Origin: JAJEDW01 sp963555775
GTDB lineage: Bacteria; Acidobacteriota; Terriglobia; 20CM-2-55-15
DNA length: 64,000 nt
Assembly (NCBI GenBank): GCA_963555775.3
Contig: CAUVWY020000010.1
Coordinates: forward strand, 248,001-312,000
Reading direction: 5' to 3'
Shown here in pieces: positions 59,973 through 64,000 of this stretch. A program made the translations under genes and the position numbers. The notes under the pieces are model-generated. The model was not told the origin of the DNA. It did no database searches and saw nothing but the letters and a program-made list of their open reading frames with translations. Every line of letters begins with the position of its first letter. Positions within the stretch are counted from its first letter, which is position 1.

Positions 59973-61700
59973 TCAAGGAATCTCTGCCGCCGAAATCACT
60001 TCAGGATTCGCACTCAAGGTTTCTCCCTCGTCGATCCGAACCAGTTCCCCTCGCTGTTCGAACCTGCGCACGAGTTCGGGATCGAAGTATGCGTACGGCT
60101 CCAGGTACTCGAATCCCAGAAGGCGATACCTGCCGGGCGTGATCCCCTCAAACCGGAACCGGCCGGCATCATCCGCGATTGCCGATTTGTACAACCGGGT
60201 CAGGTTGCGACGCCCCAAGTCGGGAATCAGAACGAGTTGAGCGCCTCTGACTGGGTTTCCGTCCCTGTCGAGCGCCTCACCTGACAGATGTCCGCCGTTC
60301 CGGCCGAGCACGATGTCGAGAACGGAATCGGGACCGGCAACATCGATTATGTCATCGAGGATCTCTTCCCCTTCGAACCGAATCCGCTTGACGTAGTACT
60401 CAGAGGAGTTCAGGTCGGCGCCATTCGCACCGCGGACCTCAACACGATACGTTCCCCCCAACAGATCCGGAGCAAACCACACGCCTTCTTCCGGATCTTC
60501 AAGTCGTGTGCCCTTGGTGGATATCGTTTCTCCAACTCCCACCAAGCGGAGCCTGATCTCATTCCAGTCCTGAGCCGCGTCTTCGCCGTTATCGTCAAGG
60601 GACATCCGGGCCGTGAGTCCGAAGCTTGGCTCAATAGGTAAAATGATGTCATCGACGTCTCGGTCCAGCACTTCAACTGGAATCGTCCTCACCGATGATT
60701 GGATTCGGTCAGGGATCCAGCCCATGAGTCGATACGACCCCGGGGCAACATCCTGGAATTCGAAGTGTCCGCCACCCGTCGTGCGAACCATGAGCGCAGT
60801 CACCGGACCCGACTCGTCGGGGGGCAGCAGGCCGACCCCGGCATCCGCGACTCCCGGCAGGCTGCTGATCACCCGGCCACGGAGGCTGAACGTGTCGACC
60901 GGCACAGTCGCGAAATTGACGCCACCCCGAAATTCCCCAGCAAAAACGGCAATTTTAACCGCCTCGCCCTCGTCGAGGACGCCGGGATAGTACGTGGCGG
61001 CACTGAGATTCACCGGTGCGACATTCGGATACGTGCCGGTATTCACGCCGACAGGCTCCGCGGCCACGCTGAGCAGGTATTCGCCCGGATCCATCCAGAA
61101 CAGACGGTACTCGCCCAGGTCGTTGGTTTCTGCGGCCTGAACCTGAACCAACGAGCGCGTCCCGTCCGTCCGATACTGCGAACGCCATGCCTGTACGACA
61201 ACGGCGGGAAGAGGTTCCCCGGCGGCGTCATGGACACGACCCGAAATCGTCGCCGTCGGCGTCAGCGAAAACACCAGATCCCTTTCGTCACCTGGAACCA
61301 ACTCCACCGGGGTGCCCGGCGCCCCCGCGTGCGGTTGCGCGTATTCTTTCCGCACGAATCCATCCGCGTACACCGTGATCCGGTACTCACCGGGCACCAG
61401 ATTGTCGAATCGGAACTGACCGCTCGTGTTCGTTCGCTCAGTGACTGCCGGGCTGCCTTCTGGCTGGACCACTAACACCCCACTGAGCCGGATCGTGGCG
61501 GGACGGGAACCCGTTGCCGCCTGACCGCCTTCCGGCAGGAGGATGATCTCTATCTTGGCTTCCGGCACGGGAACGGTCGTGCCTTGACGCACGACCGTTC
61601 CCGTAATCGTCCCCGAATCGACCTCGCCGGCGCTCTGCCCGGCCGGGGTAAACGGACCGTTCAGCAATTCGAAAATCAACAGCGCGATCGCAAGACGCAT
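59973..61700 (-). CDS. Carboxypeptidase regulatory-like (CnaB-fold) secreted protein, 575 residues
   Basis: A signal peptide (LAIALLIFELLNGPFTPAGQ) is followed by four to five prealbumin-like domains, each with the pattern seen in GTITGTVVRQGTTVPVPEAKI and GEYRITVYADGFVRKEY, then GRVHDAAGEPLPAVVVQAW, NDLGEYRLFWMDPGEYLLSV and ITPGRYRLLGFEYLEPYAYFD (landmarks). This is a large acidobacterial family of secreted beta-sandwich proteins, in some cases fused to TonB-dependent receptors; no receptor barrel is present here. The role may be carbohydrate or protein binding. Confidence 0.85.
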   Translation of the reverse strand: MRLAIALLIFELLNGPFTPAGQSAGEVDSGTITGTVVRQGTTVPVPEAKIEIILLPEGGQAATGSRPATIRLSGVLVVQPEGSPAVTERTNTSGQFRFDNLVPGEYRITVYADGFVRKEYAQPHAGAPGTPVELVPGDERDLVFSLTPTATISGRVHDAAGEPLPAVVVQAWRSQYRTDGTRSLVQVQAAETNDLGEYRLFWMDPGEYLLSVAAEPVGVNTGTYPNVAPVNLSAATYYPGVLDEGEAVKIAVFAGEFRGGVNFATVPVDTFSLRGRVISSLPGVADAGVGLLPPDESGPVTALMVRTTGGGHFEFQDVAPGSYRLMGWIPDRIQSSVRTIPVEVLDRDVDDIILPIEPSFGLTARMSLDDNGEDAAQDWNEIRLRLVGVGETISTKGTRLEDPEEGVWFAPDLLGGTYRVEVRGANGADLNSSEYYVKRIRFEGEEILDDIIDVAGPDSVLDIVLGRNGGHLSGEALDRDGNPVRGAQLVLIPDLGRRNLTRLYKSAIADDAGRFRFEGITPGRYRLLGFEYLEPYAYFDPELVRRFEQRGELVRIDEGETLSANPEVISAAEIP

Positions 61701-61707
61701 GGATCAC

Positions 61708-62634
61708 CTATCGCGCCTTCCGAGCGCGCGTTGTTGTGTCCGAGAAATAGAGTGCGTCGTTTTCCCGGCGGCCGGCAACGACCGCGACCGGAGGCGCCGG
61801 CTTGCCGGAACCGGGATTGGCGGTCGGGGAAGCCGCCCCGATTTCCGGGAACGCCACGGATCGGCTGAGACGGATATCGATTCCGGTGACGGTATCGCCG
61901 GCGCCCAACGTAATGGTCCGTGCATCGCTGTAGTCGGTAGTTCCGGGAAAGAAGAGAGGCGGATAGTCGCGATTCGGCGGTATGTTTCGCGAACGCGCAG
62001 GACCGAAAAAACTCTGCGGGTCATCCGCAACCGAAGCCATTGCCCCACGGCGAGCCGAAACCAGATAATCGCCCGGAGTCAGCCAGAACAGACGGTACTC
62101 ACCCAAGTCGTTTGCTTTCGTACTGGCCAGGATGTTCAATGGACTTCGAGCGTCGGGATCGCCGCTCACCTGCACCGCGGTGACCCTGGCGCCGACCATC
62201 GGCCGGCCTTGTTCATCGTATATCCGTCCCGCGATGCGAGCCGCACGTTGCATCTGGAACGTAACGTCCAGGGTTTCTCCGGGCGATAGCATCAACGGCG
62301 TCCCCGGCTGTCCTGGGGCAAGGCTGCCGTACTCCGTCCTGACGTATCCATTGCGGGCAATCACCAGATGGTGCTCGCCGGCTTCCACGTCGACGAGCAC
62401 AAAACGCCCCCCGTCGTCGGTGACTGCAGCGACGCTCCGACGCGCTGGGTCAAACCTTGACATGGTTCCGAATTCGCGATCGGCCAGTTGCACGACGGCT
62501 TGCGGTAATGCCTCACCTGTTCTGGCGTCGACGACAACTCCTCGAATCGTCGACCCGTCCGAAATCGGCGCCTGGGCCGGAAGGGATTGAAGAACCGCGA
62601 CCAACGTGACTACAAGGAATTCGATCACTAACAT
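61708..62634 (-). CDS. Carboxypeptidase regulatory-like secreted protein, 308 residues
   Basis: A signal peptide (MLVIEFLVVTLVAVLQSLPAQA) precedes three prealbumin-like domains with IRGVVVDARTGEALPQAVV, GEHHLVIARNGYVRTEYG and NDLGEYRLFWLTPGDYLVSARRG. The last resembles the matching unit of the neighbour at 59973-61700, so the two probably arose by duplication. It lacks the C-terminal half of the neighbour. A seven-base gap follows, so they are likely one operon. Confidence 0.82.
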   Translation of the reverse strand: MLVIEFLVVTLVAVLQSLPAQAPISDGSTIRGVVVDARTGEALPQAVVQLADREFGTMSRFDPARRSVAAVTDDGGRFVLVDVEAGEHHLVIARNGYVRTEYGSLAPGQPGTPLMLSPGETLDVTFQMQRAARIAGRIYDEQGRPMVGARVTAVQVSGDPDARSPLNILASTKANDLGEYRLFWLTPGDYLVSARRGAMASVADDPQSFFGPARSRNIPPNRDYPPLFFPGTTDYSDARTITLGAGDTVTGIDIRLSRSVAFPEIGAASPTANPGSGKPAPPVAVVAGRRENDALYFSDTTTRARKAR

Positions 62635-62809
62635 TTGGGAGTTTCCTTCAATTGGGGCCCATGGGGCTCAGACCATGAGTCCGAGCCCAAGAGCTCCCCG
62701 TACCGGATCGATTCAGGTATGTTCGCTCTCATGCCAGTAGTCCGGGATGTCGCACTTGCGCCAACTCACCGGCTTGGCGGTGCGCGGATTTACCGTCGCG
62801 CCACCGGCG

Positions 62810-63487
62810 TCAAAACACCAACCGCGTTGGAGCGAGCTGTCCCGCCGCGGCCAATCTTCTGGCAGCATGCAGCGCGAACAGGGGTGCCAAAGGCTTGAAC
62901 ACCGCGCCAGCCGTACGTTTGAATCCCTCGGGATTCATCGCCAGGAACTTCTCGTGTCCGATGCGCCGCCCGATGACCAACTGACCCTCGCGGCGCCGTG
63001 TCAGCTCGGTCCCCAACCCGATCAACTCGTCGGTCGAGAAACTGTTCAGACTTTTCACCGGTTTCTCGTCATGCTCGTTTCTGAACCATGACAACCCGCG
63101 CCTGCCGCCGATGGATTCGTCCACCAGTGCGGCGTCGCGCCGCCACGCCAACGCCCACTCCGCCTTGTCGTAGTATTCGGGCCCCACTTCGAAGAGAAGC
63201 CGAACGCAATTCCTTGAAACGGCAACCTTGAAATGCACATCCTTCTTGTAACCGCGCTTGTCGCAGCCGATCGCCACCCATGTATCGTCCGGGGGATTGA
63301 CGGTCCTGCGGGCATGCCTGGCCACATGTGGAAAGACCTCGCGGTCAACGGCCGCCGCGGTCGGCGGGGCCAACTCATCGCCGATCGATTGGAGCTTCGG
63401 CCGGATGTGGGTCGCGAGCGCCTCCATCCGAGCTTGGAACCCCGGTATGTCGAATATCCTGAAGTCCTCTGCTGTAAACAATTCCAT
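62810..63487 (-). CDS. DUF1054 (YktB-like) family protein
   Basis: The 225-residue protein matches UPF0637/YktB: FTAEDFRIFDIPGFQARMEAL near the start, HVARHARRTVNPPDDTWVAIG, and SNRCVRLLFEVG-like RNCVRLLFEVGPEYYDK further on. YktB is best known from Bacilli, and a crystal structure exists, but its role is unknown. Its presence here could be horizontal transfer. No operon partner is apparent. Confidence 0.78.
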   Translation of the reverse strand: MELFTAEDFRIFDIPGFQARMEALATHIRPKLQSIGDELAPPTAAAVDREVFPHVARHARRTVNPPDDTWVAIGCDKRGYKKDVHFKVAVSRNCVRLLFEVGPEYYDKAEWALAWRRDAALVDESIGGRRGLSWFRNEHDEKPVKSLNSFSTDELIGLGTELTRRREGQLVIGRRIGHEKFLAMNPEGFKRTAGAVFKPLAPLFALHAARRLAAAGQLAPTRLVF

Positions 63488-63908
63488 GGGCGGTCACTGT
63501 CCTTTTGAACCCATTGTATTTCACGAATCCTCAGTGCGTGCCGAACTTTGTCCGTGGCAGATCTTGTCCGATGTGTATCGATGCGTTTGGCGGGCCGCGG
63601 GGACCGTTTCGTCCAAAGGATTCCCGAAACTCCGGGTGCCGGGACCGGGATTTCGTTCAGGGGCGGGTGTCATGACGCCGGATTGAGGTTGTACAATGGG
63701 GGCCTGCCGGTTATGGCAGCCCGTGGCCTGCCGGTTATGGCAGCCTGTGGCCCGCCGTGTCGCGGCAGCCTCGGGAACCAAGAGAATGAATTGTGCGGGG
63801 ACCGGCACTCCATGTTGCTCGGACCTCTGGCGGCTGCATTCACCGCCGCGACGGAATGAACGCTCCAACACGGGTCAACCCCCCGACGACAGCGAGAAAG
63901 GAAACTGA
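63488..63908. other. Intergenic region with a 24-base tandem duplication
   Basis: No gene is supported. GGCCTGCCGGTTATGGCAGC begins a 24-base unit at 63701-63724 that is repeated at 63725-63748 with one difference. The unit contains an inverted pair CTGCC/GGCAG, so it could form a hairpin. A TACAAT at about 63691 resembles a -10 box without a clear -35. Confidence 0.45.
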
Positions 63909-64000
63909 ATGGAAGAGACAAGAGATCTGGCCGCCTATCTGGTGACAAGCAGGTTCGAAGACATCCCGGATGACGTCCGTCACGAAGCGCGGCGATCCAT
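63909..64000 (+). CDS. MmgE/PrpD family protein (N-terminus only)
   Basis: A frame starts at ATG 63909 and runs off the window: METRDLAAYLVTS-like MEETRDLAAYLVTSRFEDIP and then DDVRHEARRS. This is the usual N-terminus of MmgE/PrpD proteins (2-methylcitrate dehydratase and related hydratases), LAxxxxxxRFEDLPxxVxxxARR. GAAAGGAAAC lies just upstream. Too little is visible for a firm function. Confidence 0.7.
   Translation, partial: MEETRDLAAYLVTSRFEDIPDDVRHEARRS

Overview
This 64 kb window looks like the chromosome of an Acidobacteriota member, possibly Vicinamibacteria. The reasons are the high-GC gene-dense sequence, the DUF1592/DUF1552/ankyrin cluster, two PQQ dehydrogenases, DUF6152, an acidobacterial-style short Hfq, and exported enzymes with Tat signals. 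The placement rests on gene content alone; no rRNA or tRNA gene was seen.

Layout: 1-5.0 kb holds a cut-off DUF1592 cytochrome protein, a PQQ dehydrogenase and a secreted beta-propeller. 5.1-5.9 kb is a VapBC-type toxin-antitoxin pair with a palindromic operator. 6.2-9.0 kb has a substrate-binding-like protein and a DASS anion transporter. 9.1-13.4 kb has DUF6152, its usual partner and an exported class II aldolase, split by a small repeat element and an IS1380-type transposase. 13.5-14.2 kb is a secreted HNH nuclease. 14.8-22.4 kb is a ten-gene Mrp/Mbh-like Na+/H+ antiporter operon without a full-length MrpA. 22.9-30.7 kb is a DUF1592-DUF1552-ankyrin/cytochrome c set followed by a PQQ dehydrogenase. 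30.7-32.4 kb carries DUF2442 plus a frameshifted DUF4160 and small membrane genes. 32.4-37.6 kb is housekeeping (YggS, ThiI, Tmk, HolB, Hfq, PdxA). 37.7-42.5 kb is an exported catabolic-looking set: class II aldolase, TPP enzyme, cytochrome c, tannase/feruloyl esterase. 43.8-48.6 kb is uppS-cdsA-dxr-rseP-fur for envelope and isoprenoid synthesis. 48.9-50.9 kb is an ISAs1-type insertion carrying a DruA-like DUF4338 gene. 51.0-57.2 kb is truA, a glycosyltransferase, prepilin peptidase, ubiE, aroB, tatA, tatC and a YtxH protein. 57.3-63.5 kb has a cytochrome protein, a TerB protein, two carboxypeptidase-regulatory-like secreted proteins and a DUF1054 protein. A MmgE/PrpD gene begins at the right edge.

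The most notable non-coding signal is a family of six short inverted-repeat elements (about 173-256 bp; ends CCCGCCTTTCTCACG / CGTGAGAAAGGCGGG) scattered through the window. Four of them start at, or one base after, the TAG stop codon of a gene, always in the same orientation relative to that gene. Two have perfect TTAG target duplications, and five of six have a YTAR tetranucleotide at one end. A second, unrelated element with 27-bp perfect terminal repeats lies between dxr and rseP.

The genes suggest an aerobic heterotroph with much of its oxidative metabolism in the periplasm. PQQ dehydrogenases, c-type cytochromes and Tat-exported enzymes sit together, and the window also encodes the TatA/TatC exporter they would need.
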